Positions 1 through 8,676 of a DNA stretch of 64,000 nucleotides are shown piece by piece. The first letter of the stretch is position 1. Every line of letters begins with the position of its first letter. Made by a program: the position numbers and the translations under genes. A model generated the notes under the pieces. The model ran no database searches and was not told the DNA's origin. It saw only the letters and a list, made by a program, of their open reading frames with translations. Location: NCBI RefSeq assembly GCF_010470665.1, contig NZ_VOPZ01000009.1:124001-188000 (forward strand), read 5' to 3'. The stretch is from Desulfovibrio sp. JC022 (GTDB taxonomy: Bacteria > Desulfobacterota > Desulfovibrionia > Desulfovibrionales > Desulfovibrionaceae).

Positions 1-2
1 GT

Positions 3-476
3 ATCACCGCATTCTTTACCCGCAGCTCCGCAGCGAACATTCCTGTGAACATGGAACTCTGTAAGAAACTCGACCTGCACGAAGACACTTACTCCGTATC
101 CATCCCCCTCGGCGCTACCGTAAACATGGGCGGCGCAGCTATCACCATCACAGTTATGACCCTTGCTGCTGTACATACTCTCGGCATTCAGGTTGATATT
201 GCTACCGCACTGCTGCTCAGCCTTATCGCTTCCGTATCCGCATGCGGTGCTTCCGGTGTTGCCGGCGGTTCCCTGCTGCTGATCCCCCTCGCATGTTCCC
301 TCTTCGGTGTTCCCAACGAAATCTCCATGCAGGTTGTTGCTGCCGGTTTCATCGTTGGTGTAATTCAGGACTCCGCTGAGACCGCACTGAACAGCTCCAC
401 CGACGTAATCTTCACCGCCGCTGCCGACATCGCAGCCAAGCGTGGCGAAGTTGCAGGTGAAACTGTAAAGGCATAA
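3..476 (+). CDS. sstT: Serine/threonine:Na+ symporter SstT, C-terminal part
   Basis: This is the last 157 residues of a sodium-coupled serine/threonine symporter of the dicarboxylate/amino acid:cation family; the 5' part lies outside the window. The frame is open from base 3, before the first ATG at 45. It reads [17 protein letters not shown], a conserved SstT stretch, followed by the SIPLGAT and [10 protein letters not shown] segments and the [18 protein letters not shown] hairpin. The NSSTDV motif near the C-terminus is the signature of the last transmembrane segment. The protein sits in the inner membrane and imports Ser/Thr with Na+. A repeat copy and a good terminator follow the stop codon. 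Family identity is near certain. Confidence 0.95.
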   Translation: MTAFFTRSSAANIPVNMELCKKLDLHEDTYSVSIPLGATVNMGGAAITITVMTLAAVHTLGIQVDIATALLLSLIASVSACGASGVAGGSLLLIPLACSLFGVPNEISMQVVAAGFIVGVIQDSAETALNSSTDVIFTAAADIAAKRGEVAGETVKA

Positions 477-481
477 AGCAA

Positions 482-567
482 TGCCTCCGGCGGCCCTTCG
501 GGGACCAAAGAACCTTTTTGAAAAAAGGTTCTCTGGACTCTCCCAAAACTTTTAGTAGGGCTTCGCC
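482..567 (+). repeat. Dispersed intergenic repeat, copy A
   Basis: An element of about 86 bp starting TGCCTCCGGCGG and ending GGGCTTCGCC. Its centre is a hairpin with arms AGAACCTTTTT and AAAAAGGTTCT. The same layout recurs at 12134, 16887 (inverted), 12326 and 36908 (diverged, inverted). It lies directly after the sstT stop codon. Confidence 0.85.
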
Positions 568-581
568 ACATATAGCTTATT

Positions 582-617
582 AAAAGGACCGTGTATTTCG
601 ATATGCGGTCCTTTTTT
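582..617 (+). terminator. Rho-independent terminator of sstT
   Basis: Stem AAAGGACCG/CGGTCCTTT with a 13-14 nt loop and a following T-run. It ends the sstT transcript just before the helicase gene. Confidence 0.85.
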
Positions 618-656
618 CTTGACTGATTGCCGTTCCATGATGACTCTGTTTGTCTG

Positions 657-3533
657 ATGCATGATCAAGACAGAATACAGGAATATATAAGCTCCCTTTT
701 AGCCTCTCCCACCATGGGTGATCAGGTGGTCCATCACCGGACCATGGACGGAACCGATGCCTCCTATGGAGAACCTCGCCGTCCTTTCTCCCCTTCAGTA
801 AACTCTGTGCTCAGCTTTCGGGATATTGAACAACTTTACTCCCATCAGGCTGAAGCCACCGATTACGCCCGCGCCGGACGAAATGTGGTCGTTGCCACCC
901 CCACTGCCAGCGGAAAAACCCTGACCTACAACCTGCCCGTGCTGGAGCAGTGCCTGCGTGATCCAGACTCCCACGCCCTCTATCTTTTCCCGCTCAAGGC
1001 CCTTGCGCAGGATCAGCTCAAGACATTTAATGAAATGGCGGCTCTGCTCCCTGAACATGCCCGTCCAGAAGCTGCAATCTACGATGGGGACACTTCTCCC
1101 TACAGACGCAAGAAAATCCGCGACACCCCGCCCTCGGTGATCCTGACCAACCCGGAAATGCTGCATCTTTCCATGCTGCCCTACCATGAAAGATGGTCGC
1201 CCTTCCTTGCCGGACTGACCCACATTGTGGTGGATGAAGTACACACCTACCGGGGAGTGATGGGCTCGCACATGGCCATGGTTTTCCGTCGTCTGCTGCG
1301 CATCTGCAAATATTACGGAGCCAATCCATCATTTATCTTTTCATCGGCCACCGTGGGCAACCCGGCGCAGCTTTGTCATGACCTGACCGGACTCGACGTA
1401 AGTCCCATAACCGAATCCGGCGCGGCTTCAGGCAAACGCAATTACATTTTCTTCAACCCGGTGGTTTCGCCCTACAGCGCGGCGATTCAATTGCTAAAGG
1501 CCGGACTTGCGCGGGGCTTACGGACCATCGTCTATACCCAGTCCCGCAAGATGACCGAGCTTATCGCCATGTGGGTCAATGAGAAGGCCGGAGAATACAA
1601 GGACCGCATCAGTGCCTACCGGGCCGGATTCCTGCCCGAGGAACGGCGCGAAATTGAACAAAAGATGTCTTCCGGGGAACTATTGGCGGTTATCTCCACC
1701 AGTGCCCTTGAACTGGGTATCGATATCGGCGGTCTTGATCTCTGCATTATGGTTGGCTACCCCGGATCGGTCATGGCGACCTTGCAACGCGGAGGACGCG
1801 TAGGACGCAGCCAGCGCGAATCTGCGGTCATCCTCATCGGGCAGGAAGATGCCCTTGATCAATATTTCATGCGCAACCCGGAAGACTTCTTTTCCCGTCC
1901 GGCGGAAAACGCGGTACTCAATCCTTACAACCCGGTAATCATGCAGCGTCATCTGGTCTGCGCCGCAGCGGAACTGACCCTGCGCGACAACGACTACCTG
2001 CTTCGCGATGATGAGATTAAAAAAAGAGTCTACGAGCTTGAGAAGGAAGGAATACTCCTGCGCAACAAACGCGGAGACGAAATCTATTCCACCCGCAAAC
2101 GCCCGCACCGTGAAGTATCCTTGCGCGGAGCCGGATCGACCATGCACATCGAGGACTCCGCCAACGGTGCCACCATCGGCACCATTGATGAAGTTCGGGC
2201 ATACTCCGAAGCCCACGAAGGCGCGGTCTATATTCATCGCGGTTCTACCTATTGCATCAAGGAACTGGATCTTGGAGCCAAGAAGATCAAAGCCGCCAAG
2301 GAACGGGTCGGTTACTACACCCGGGCCCGCAAAAACAAATCCACGGAAATTCTTGAAGTCTACGACCAGAAAAAAGTCTTCGGCATTGTCATGCGTTTCG
2401 GCAGGCTGCGGGTAACAGAAGAGGTCACCGGATATGAAAAACGGGCTGTAAGGGGCGGTAAACTGCTCGGGATCGTACCTCTGGACATGCCCCCGGTAGT
2501 TTTTGAAACCCAAGGGCTGTGGATGGAAATTTCCCCGGAAATAAAACGTAGGTCTGAAGATGATTTCATTCATTTCATGGGCGGTATTCATGCGGTGGAA
2601 CATGCGGCCATCGGCATCACTCCGCTGATGGTACTCACCGACCGCAACGATCTCGGCGGTATCTCCACACCCATGCATGAGCAGGTCGATGGTCCGGCGG
2701 TTTTTATCTACGACGGCATCCCCGGCGGCGCAGGGCTGACCATGCAGGCTTTTGCACAGGCAGAGGAACTCCTTGAACGAACCCTACAGGTCATTGTAGA
2801 CTGTGAATGCGAACTTGGCTGCCCCACCTGCGTGCATTCCCCTAAATGCGGTTCCGGCAACAGGCCCATCGACAAAGCAGCGGCAATCTATGTTCTTGAA
2901 AATATGGTCAACGGAAAACCACCGGAAAAAATTGAGGATTTACCTATGGTACTGGTCCCCTTCGGCGAAGACGTGAAAAAGGAAAACACATCCAAGGAAA
3001 TTAAAAATTTCGGCGTGCTCGATGTGGAAACCCGCCGCTCCGCGCAGGATGTGGGCGGCTGGAACAAAGCTGAACGTATGGGCATTTCCATTGCCGTTCT
3101 TTATGATTCCACAGAAGACAAATATTTTGAATACGAGGAAGATCAAATCCCGGAAATGATGGAACGGGTCAAAAATCTTGATCTGATCATCGGCTTCAAC
3201 ATTGAACGTTTCGACTACAAGGTCCTTTCCGGTATCCATCCCTTCAACTACAAAGGTTTGCCCACACTGGACCTGCTGCTCAAGGTCCATGAACGACTCG
3301 GTTACCGCTTAAAACTCGACAACATTGCCCAAGCGACCCTTGATGCCGCTAAAAGCGCAGACGGTTTACAGGCACTTGAATGGTGGAAGGAAGGACGTCT
3401 GGACCTGATCACCGAATATTGCAAGCAGGATGTAGCCGTGACCCGCGATGTCTATCTGTTTGGCAAAGAGAACGGATACGTGCTATTTACTAATAAAGAT
3501 AAGAAAAAAGTGAGATTACCCGTAGACTGGTAA
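657..3533 (+). CDS. MrfA-like DUF1998 DExH helicase fused to an MrfB-like RNase H-fold exonuclease
   Basis: A 958-residue fusion. Residues about 60-400 form a superfamily 2 helicase: Walker A ATPTASGKT near 80-88, DEVH at 193-196, SAT, and QRGGRVGR near 380. Next comes the DUF1998 region, with clustered cysteines at 716, 718, 722, 725 and 731 (CECELGCPTC...KC), probably a metal site. Residues about 785-945 resemble the YprB/MrfB RNase H-like exonuclease: D789 and E791 in LDVET, D853 in FNIERFD, and YxxxD (Y921, D925). In Bacillus subtilis MrfA and MrfB are separate proteins that repair mitomycin C lesions, so a DNA-repair role is inferred. An in-frame TTG at 627 exists, but it sits just beyond the terminator T-run. 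I prefer ATG 657, though no good ribosome site is visible for either. Confidence 0.85.
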   Translation: MHDQDRIQEYISSLLASPTMGDQVVHHRTMDGTDASYGEPRRPFSPSVNSVLSFRDIEQLYSHQAEATDYARAGRNVVVATPTASGKTLTYNLPVLEQCLRDPDSHALYLFPLKALAQDQLKTFNEMAALLPEHARPEAAIYDGDTSPYRRKKIRDTPPSVILTNPEMLHLSMLPYHERWSPFLAGLTHIVVDEVHTYRGVMGSHMAMVFRRLLRICKYYGANPSFIFSSATVGNPAQLCHDLTGLDVSPITESGAASGKRNYIFFNPVVSPYSAAIQLLKAGLARGLRTIVYTQSRKMTELIAMWVNEKAGEYKDRISAYRAGFLPEERREIEQKMSSGELLAVISTSALELGIDIGGLDLCIMVGYPGSVMATLQRGGRVGRSQRESAVILIGQEDALDQYFMRNPEDFFSRPAENAVLNPYNPVIMQRHLVCAAAELTLRDNDYLLRDDEIKKRVYELEKEGILLRNKRGDEIYSTRKRPHREVSLRGAGSTMHIEDSANGATIGTIDEVRAYSEAHEGAVYIHRGSTYCIKELDLGAKKIKAAKERVGYYTRARKNKSTEILEVYDQKKVFGIVMRFGRLRVTEEVTGYEKRAVRGGKLLGIVPLDMPPVVFETQGLWMEISPEIKRRSEDDFIHFMGGIHAVEHAAIGITPLMVLTDRNDLGGISTPMHEQVDGPAVFIYDGIPGGAGLTMQAFAQAEELLERTLQVIVDCECELGCPTCVHSPKCGSGNRPIDKAAAIYVLENMVNGKPPEKIEDLPMVLVPFGEDVKKENTSKEIKNFGVLDVETRRSAQDVGGWNKAERMGISIAVLYDSTEDKYFEYEEDQIPEMMERVKNLDLIIGFNIERFDYKVLSGIHPFNYKGLPTLDLLLKVHERLGYRLKLDNIAQATLDAAKSADGLQALEWWKEGRLDLITEYCKQDVAVTRDVYLFGKENGYVLFTNKDKKKVRLPVDW

Positions 3534-3600
3534 TCAAAGGGCATAGAAAGTGCCAGTTGCAAGGTGCAGATGGTGCTTTATAGGTCCTTTGGAGGTGTTT

Positions 3601-4257
3601 ATGCTCAGAAAGTTGCATATTTTAATCGCTGCCCTGTTCTTAATGCTGCTGACCGCATGTAATCCGCAGGAAGCAACTTTCTACGAGCTCACCTTTGAGC
3701 AGGATAAAATCCTGTTTCTGGACACCAATAAGCCTTTCAGCGGTATCTACAGCGAATATTACGACTCAGAACAACGCTTCCCCAAGAGCCGGATCGTAGT
3801 CAAAAATGGAGTCATGGACGGCGGGTTCTACCATTACAACCCGGATGGCACACTGCGCGAAAAGGGCACCAACCGGGATGGTAAAATTTACGGCTACCAT
3901 TCCTTGTATTGGCCCAACGGCAAAATCAAGGAGAAATTCTTCGTTGACCGCGACAGGTCCGGCTATAACTACAAATATTTTGATAACGGCGAACTGCGTG
4001 AAATGCGCCACTACAACGCTCAGGCCCAACTTGACGGCAAATCCTTCACCTTCCACCGCAACGGCAGGGTCAAGGACGAGATGAATTACAAGAACGGCAA
4101 GCGCGAAGGGTTATTCATCACCAAGGACAAGGCCGGATTTCTGGTCAATGTCTTCGAGTACCGCGACGATGTGTTGCAGGAGCGCGCCCGCGAGCACGAC
4201 GATCTCTCGGACCACTCCAAATACTCAGCCATGGTGACTATGTATTATAATTTTTAA
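3601..4257 (+). CDS. Lipoprotein with MORN-variant (YwqK-like) repeats
   Basis: A 218-residue predicted lipoprotein. The start at 3601 is fixed by GGAGG eight bases upstream and by the signal peptide that follows: a basic start, a hydrophobic stretch and lipobox LTAC with Cys20. The ORF stays open further upstream, but that would bury the signal. The mature part carries repeated YxxNGxxxxxxxYxxGxxxG units, such as YNPDGTLREKGT, YWPNGKIKEKFF, YFDNGELREM and FHRNGRVKDEM. These are typical of the MORN_2/YwqK family, which is often labelled as antitoxin-like without proof. Function is unknown. It probably sits on a membrane facing the periplasm. Confidence 0.75.
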   Translation: MLRKLHILIAALFLMLLTACNPQEATFYELTFEQDKILFLDTNKPFSGIYSEYYDSEQRFPKSRIVVKNGVMDGGFYHYNPDGTLREKGTNRDGKIYGYHSLYWPNGKIKEKFFVDRDRSGYNYKYFDNGELREMRHYNAQAQLDGKSFTFHRNGRVKDEMNYKNGKREGLFITKDKAGFLVNVFEYRDDVLQERAREHDDLSDHSKYSAMVTMYYNF

Positions 4258-4260
4258 ATA

Positions 4261-4299
4261 AAAAAAGGGGTGGTGAACCAAGTTCAGCACCCCTTTTAA
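4261..4299. terminator. Bidirectional terminator between convergent genes
   Basis: Stem AAAAGGGGTG...CACCCCTTTT with one internal G-G mismatch. There is an A-run on one side and a T-run on the other. It separates the lipoprotein gene from the convergent response regulator gene. Confidence 0.8.
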
Positions 4300-4304
4300 A
4301 ATAT

Positions 4305-5678
4305 TTATTTCCCGGTAATCTTATGCTTCTTCAATTTATACTGCAAAAGGCTCTTGGAGATACCGAGCATATCAGCGGCATCAACCTTGACGAAATTTGC
4401 AGCTACCAGTGCCCGGCGCACCAGCGTGGCTTCGATCTTATCCAAGGTATCGGCAAGATTGAGCTTTGCGGGCAGTAAATCCACCGCACTTTTGAACTGC
4501 GCTTCCTCATCCTTGATCTCGGCAGGCAGGTCTTCGGTATTAATTACCGTACCGGAAGTGAGCACAACGCAACGCTCCACAACGTTCTGCAACTGACGCA
4601 CATTTCCGGGCCACTCATAGGCGGTCATGTAATCCATAGCAGCCGGAGCAAAGCCGTCAAATTCCTTGTTGTTGTCAGCGGAATAGGTGGCAAGAAAATG
4701 ATCCACAAGGAACGGGATATCCTCGCGCCGTTCACGCAGAGGCGGCATTTCAATGCTGACTACGTTCAGGCGGTAATAAAGATCTTCGCGGAATTCGCCC
4801 TTTTCCACAGCTTCCTTGAGATTTTTGTTTGTAGCGGCAACAATACGGATATCCACCTTGATAGGATCGACCCCGCCTACGCGCTCAATGGTCTTTTCCT
4901 GCAACACACGCAACAACTTAACCTGCATGTCATGGGAAATTTCACCAATCTCGTCGAGAAAGAGCGTGCCCTGATCCGCAGCCTCAAAACGTCCACGCTT
5001 GAGGGCTACGGCTCCGGTAAAAGAACCTTTTTCATGCCCGAAAAGTTCGCTCTCCAGCACCCCGGCGTTAAAGGCCATGCAGTTCACGGAAACAAAAGGC
5101 TTTTCGCAACGCGGGGAAGCCTGATGTATAGCCTGCGCCACCAATTCCTTACCTGTACCGGATTCCCCGGTAACCAGCACGGTGGAGCTGCCCGGAGCGG
5201 CTTTGCTGATCATGTCGAAGACCTGCATCATGGGCTTGGAACGACCGATGATATTGCTGGGTGAATAACGGTCCTTGATCTGTTCACGAAGCTGCCTGTT
5301 TTCCTGCTGCGCCTTAGCGAACTGGGCTGCCTTGGTCACTGAAAGAAGCAGTTCCTCATTGGCAAAGGGCTTGGTGATATAATCAAAGGCCCCGATTTTC
5401 ATGGCCTCGACAGCTGATTCAATGGAGCCGAAAGCGGTCATGATGATTACCGGGATGTGCGAAAAATTCTTTTTCACATGTTCCAGCACATCCTGTCCGG
5501 TCAGCTTGGGCATCTTCATATCGGTGATGACCATGTCAACTTCCGATTCATCAAGATAGGCCAATCCGGTTTCAGGATCGGAAAGAGCAGTGATGGTGTA
5601 ACCCTCGTCTGAAAGCAGGGCCTCCAGAATGAGCAGGTAGTTCTGTTCGTCGTCCAGTATGAGAATATTTGCAGGCAT
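4305..5678 (-). CDS. Sigma-54-dependent response regulator (REC-AAA+-Fis), NtrC family
   Basis: A 457-residue transcription activator. The receiver occupies 1-120, with phospho-acceptor D53 in ITDMKMP and K104 in ITKPF. The central AAA+ domain has Walker A GESGTGKE and the sigma-54 contact loop GSFTGA (an accepted variant of GAFTGA), followed by LFLDEIGE (Walker B) and R-finger regions. A Fis-type helix-turn-helix ends the protein. It would open sigma-54 promoters when phosphorylated. The histidine kinase gene ends only 3 bp upstream of its start, so the pair is co-transcribed and almost certainly cognate. The target genes are not evident. Two good -24/-12 promoters lie elsewhere in this window (44024, 47744), but nothing ties them to this regulator. 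Confidence 0.93.
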   Translation of the reverse strand: MPANILILDDEQNYLLILEALLSDEGYTITALSDPETGLAYLDESEVDMVITDMKMPKLTGQDVLEHVKKNFSHIPVIIMTAFGSIESAVEAMKIGAFDYITKPFANEELLLSVTKAAQFAKAQQENRQLREQIKDRYSPSNIIGRSKPMMQVFDMISKAAPGSSTVLVTGESGTGKELVAQAIHQASPRCEKPFVSVNCMAFNAGVLESELFGHEKGSFTGAVALKRGRFEAADQGTLFLDEIGEISHDMQVKLLRVLQEKTIERVGGVDPIKVDIRIVAATNKNLKEAVEKGEFREDLYYRLNVVSIEMPPLRERREDIPFLVDHFLATYSADNNKEFDGFAPAAMDYMTAYEWPGNVRQLQNVVERCVVLTSGTVINTEDLPAEIKDEEAQFKSAVDLLPAKLNLADTLDKIEATLVRRALVAANFVKVDAADMLGISKSLLQYKLKKHKITGK

Positions 5679-5681
5679 TTT

Positions 5682-7112
5682 CTAGCAGTCTTTCTTTTCA
5701 GGTAAAAATATTTCCAAACGCGCCCCGCCTTCGGGATTATTCCCGATACGCAGCTTTCCGTTATGGCTTTCCACAATATTGGCCACAATGGCAAGCCCCA
5801 AGCCTGTTCCGTTATCTTTGGTAGTAAAAAATGGATCCTTGGCTTTGTCGATAATTTCAGCAGGAAACCCAGCTCCGGAATCAGAGACGACCACATTAAT
5901 CCCGCCTTTAACCTCATCAATGGAAACAGCAATATGCCCGTCATTTTCCACCGCCTGCATGGCGTTGCCGATAAGATTGTAAAAGGCACGGTAAAGCAGG
6001 TCATCGTCAGCACAGACCTGATGTCCGTGCTTATAATCCCTTCTCAATTCAATCTTGCTTTCCCGGCATTTTGATTCCAGAAACATATAAATTTTGTCCA
6101 GCAGATCAGCAGGGTCAAGCCCGTGCATAGCTATTTTGCGCGGCCTCGCATAATCAAGAAAATCACTGACCGTGCGGCTTAGACGCTTAGTTTCTTCATG
6201 AATGGCACCCAAAATTTTCACATTAACCGGATCGCTTTCCTTCATCCTTTTGAGCAGCAATTCTGAACTGGAGCGGATAATGCCCAGCGGATTACGGATT
6301 TCATGGGCCACCCCGGAAACCATACGCCCGATACTGGCCAGTTTTTCGCTCTGGTTCAATTCTTTCTCAAATTCCTGACGTTCCTGCATACGCTGTTCAT
6401 TAATAATATCAGCACGGCGGATGATTGCCATGATCGTAGCAAAAAGAATCAGGGCCGAGAAACTGGATGTAAACAGGATCAGCCTCTCAAAATTAATAAC
6501 CGACTGATAATCTTCGGTAATATCCTGAGTAAGTTCCATCACGCCCATGATCACATTTTCCTCAATGTTCAAACTTTTTTCCGAACGCAAAGGATAAACG
6601 ATCTTGAGCTGCATTGTCCCGGGACGCATATTAAAATCAAATATGAGGGCCAGTGTGGATTTCTTTTTTATGAATTCATATTTCGGTTCACCGCTATCAA
6701 GAACCTCCTTGATAAATTCCCCGGCAAGATCGGTTTTACCAATTTTTTCTGTATCAGTAGAATAGGAAACCGTCAGTTCCGGATCATATACACGAACTTC
6801 ATTGACCTTGAAGCTATGCACAGTGGAACGCACCACTTGATCCAAGCGATCCATTTGATCTTTATTTTTCAGACCGATACGCCCGAATCCGATAAGGGTA
6901 GGTAAAGTAAAACGGCGATAAATCTGGTGGTTCAGGTTTTCAGCCTGCAACAAAGCAAATTCCTTCTGCTTTTCCAGAAGGGTTTCATCAGCATGTTTTG
7001 CCAGAAATACAGAAAGTCCCAGACTGCTGGCAATGATGACAATCAGCAAAGTCCACGAAAGAAGCTTAACAAGCTGAAATGATTTAACCTGCAAATCTTG
7101 ATTATTTTCCAA
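5682..7112 (-). CDS. Membrane sensor histidine kinase, partner of the adjacent NtrC-type regulator
   Basis: 476 residues. There is an N-terminal transmembrane helix (about 15-40), an extracytoplasmic sensor segment (about 40-205) and a second helix (about 206-228, LILFTSSFSALILFATIMAI). A coiled-coil linker leads to HisKA with the phosphorylated His in GVAHEIRNPLG. The HATPase domain shows GNAMQAV (N box), DSGAGFP (G1) and GTGLGLAI (G2). The layout matches AtoS/ZraS-like kinases that feed sigma-54 activators. The signal sensed is unknown. The start is supported by GGAGG 11 bases upstream, a little far. Confidence 0.9.
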   Translation of the reverse strand: MENNQDLQVKSFQLVKLLSWTLLIVIIASSLGLSVFLAKHADETLLEKQKEFALLQAENLNHQIYRRFTLPTLIGFGRIGLKNKDQMDRLDQVVRSTVHSFKVNEVRVYDPELTVSYSTDTEKIGKTDLAGEFIKEVLDSGEPKYEFIKKKSTLALIFDFNMRPGTMQLKIVYPLRSEKSLNIEENVIMGVMELTQDITEDYQSVINFERLILFTSSFSALILFATIMAIIRRADIINEQRMQERQEFEKELNQSEKLASIGRMVSGVAHEIRNPLGIIRSSSELLLKRMKESDPVNVKILGAIHEETKRLSRTVSDFLDYARPRKIAMHGLDPADLLDKIYMFLESKCRESKIELRRDYKHGHQVCADDDLLYRAFYNLIGNAMQAVENDGHIAVSIDEVKGGINVVVSDSGAGFPAEIIDKAKDPFFTTKDNGTGLGLAIVANIVESHNGKLRIGNNPEGGARLEIFLPEKKDC

Positions 7113-7173
7113 AGTGCCTCCGGGCAGCTTAATTTATGTTGTTATTACTTATAAGCCTTCGGCAGCAAAAGCA

Positions 7174-7206
7174 AATCGGCCGCCTTATTAAAAAAGACGA
7201 CCGATT
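7174..7206 (-). terminator. Possible terminator after pgi
   Basis: A 13-bp stem with three G-U pairs in the minus-strand RNA (AATCGGTCGTCTT pairing with AAGGCGGCCGATT), followed by a weak T-rich stretch. It lies between the pgi stop codon and the start of the histidine kinase gene. Confidence 0.5.
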
Positions 7207-7232
7207 AAGATTTAATGTAAGTTTTGTAATAT

Positions 7233-8576
7233 TTAAAATTCCTGCTCTTCACGCTTGGTATTCAAAAATGCGTTAAGGCTGTCTTTTTCTTTTTGTAAGC
7301 CATCTGCGCCGAGCCGTGCTTTGGCGAGCAGCTTGCCCATCTCAACTGCGGGCTGGTCAATGGGATTGATCTCGATCAGCCAGCCGGTGAAGATGGTCGC
7401 AGCCATGAGTAATCCCATAAGCCGTCCAGCAGCTTCCTCGGAATCATCACCCATCTGCATTTCCACCAGCGGGACCTTGTTGGCGGAAAGAGCCATCTTG
7501 GTTCCGAGACCTTCAGCATGGATCAGTTCACCAAAGCTTTTACCTTTAAGGTATGCAAAATTGTCCGGGATATCTTCCGGGAAGGACGCACCTTCGGGAA
7601 GAGACGGGCAGGTCAGGAACAGGCAACCCTTGTTACGCGGCCCGTCCAGAAACATCTGGTTCACAGAATGCTGATCCGTAGCCCCGATTGCCGGGAGCGG
7701 TTGGCTGCCTTTGCCGTCCTTGCCGAGACTTTCCGCCCAGAGCTGGGCAAACCATTGCCCGAAGCAGGCCCACTGCGGAATATAGGAAAAGAAAATCAGT
7801 TCATTGTAACCCTCATTCATCAACCCGGAAGCCCAGCAGGCCAGCTTGAATGCGGGGTGGTTATTCAAAGTATCTCCGTTGAGATCAGGGGAGGCCAGAG
7901 GTGAGAGCACAGCGGAAGCACCTTCGACCATGGAACGGTAATCAACGCCCATAAACATGGCCGGGAGCAGTCCGACTGCGGAAAGCACGGAATAGCGTCC
8001 GCCGAGGAAATCAGGGACTTCGAGGGTACGCACGGAAAATTCATCAGCCTGCTCACGCAGGAATCCTTTTTCCTTATCAGTGACGAACAGGAGGTTGCGG
8101 TTCCAGTTGTCACCGAGGTCCTGTTTAAGCTTGTCGCGGACAAGGAAATACTGGCTGATGGTTTCGATTGTTCCGCCGGATTTGGAAACAACCGCAACCA
8201 ATGTTTTCTCAAGGGGAAGTTTCTGGAGATAAGCGTCAAGGGTCTTGGCGCAGACATTGTCGCCAATCCAAAGCCATGGACCTTCGTGTCCGGGCTGATC
8301 CTGCTGTGGAAAAAAAGCTTTCTGCAAGGCCCTTGCGCCGAGGGCGGAACCGCCGATACCCAGCAGAAGCATGTGGTCAAAACTTTTTACGTAATCTTCA
8401 AGGCCGTCCAGATCGTGGAGCAAAGAAGCCATGAAAGGCATGGAACAGAAAGGCAGTTTGCCTTCAGCCACTTCTCCGCTGAATCTTGCAGCAATACCTG
8501 CTGCGGAATCGCAATGGGATTCAGAGTCAAGTCTTTCGTACCAGCTGTCGGTCCAATCAAGAATATTGGCAGCCAT
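7233..8576 (-). CDS. pgi: Glucose-6-phosphate isomerase
   Basis: A 447-residue cytoplasmic enzyme that interconverts glucose-6-phosphate and fructose-6-phosphate in glycolysis and gluconeogenesis. Visible family features are the phosphate-binding stretch GIGGSALGARAL, VSKSGGTIET (sugar-phosphate serine/threonine loop), GGRYSVLSAVGLLP and the QHSVNQ segment with the catalytic His. The length fits the shorter bacterial PGI group. ATG 8576 is chosen because AGGGAG sits 8-9 bases upstream; the longer upstream reading has no such site. The aminotransferase gene lies upstream on the same strand, so the two may share a transcript, although a strong hairpin lies between them. Confidence 0.95.
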   Translation of the reverse strand: MAANILDWTDSWYERLDSESHCDSAAGIAARFSGEVAEGKLPFCSMPFMASLLHDLDGLEDYVKSFDHMLLLGIGGSALGARALQKAFFPQQDQPGHEGPWLWIGDNVCAKTLDAYLQKLPLEKTLVAVVSKSGGTIETISQYFLVRDKLKQDLGDNWNRNLLFVTDKEKGFLREQADEFSVRTLEVPDFLGGRYSVLSAVGLLPAMFMGVDYRSMVEGASAVLSPLASPDLNGDTLNNHPAFKLACWASGLMNEGYNELIFFSYIPQWACFGQWFAQLWAESLGKDGKGSQPLPAIGATDQHSVNQMFLDGPRNKGCLFLTCPSLPEGASFPEDIPDNFAYLKGKSFGELIHAEGLGTKMALSANKVPLVEMQMGDDSEEAAGRLMGLLMAATIFTGWLIEINPIDQPAVEMGKLLAKARLGADGLQKEKDSLNAFLNTKREEQEF

Positions 8577-8602
8577 ATTCGATCTCCCTTTGTATGGGTT
8601 GC

Positions 8603-8635
8603 AACCTCTCCCGGCAGTTATCACCGGGAGAGGTT
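8603..8635. other. Perfect 12-bp hairpin between aspC and pgi
   Basis: AACCTCTCCCGG and CCGGGAGAGGTT flank a 9-base loop. The T-run (GATTTTTTC) is on the plus strand side, against the direction of both flanking genes. In the pgi transcript it is a hairpin without a U-tract, which could be a processing, stability or attenuation element. Confidence 0.6.
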
Positions 8636-8676
8636 GATTTTTTCATGAATCAAATATGACTATCTTTACTTGCTTT

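Noticed and set aside
1680-2678. Long minus-strand ORF of 332 codons inside the helicase gene
   Set aside because: It mirrors the codon pattern of the well-supported helicase, has no family features and no ribosome site.
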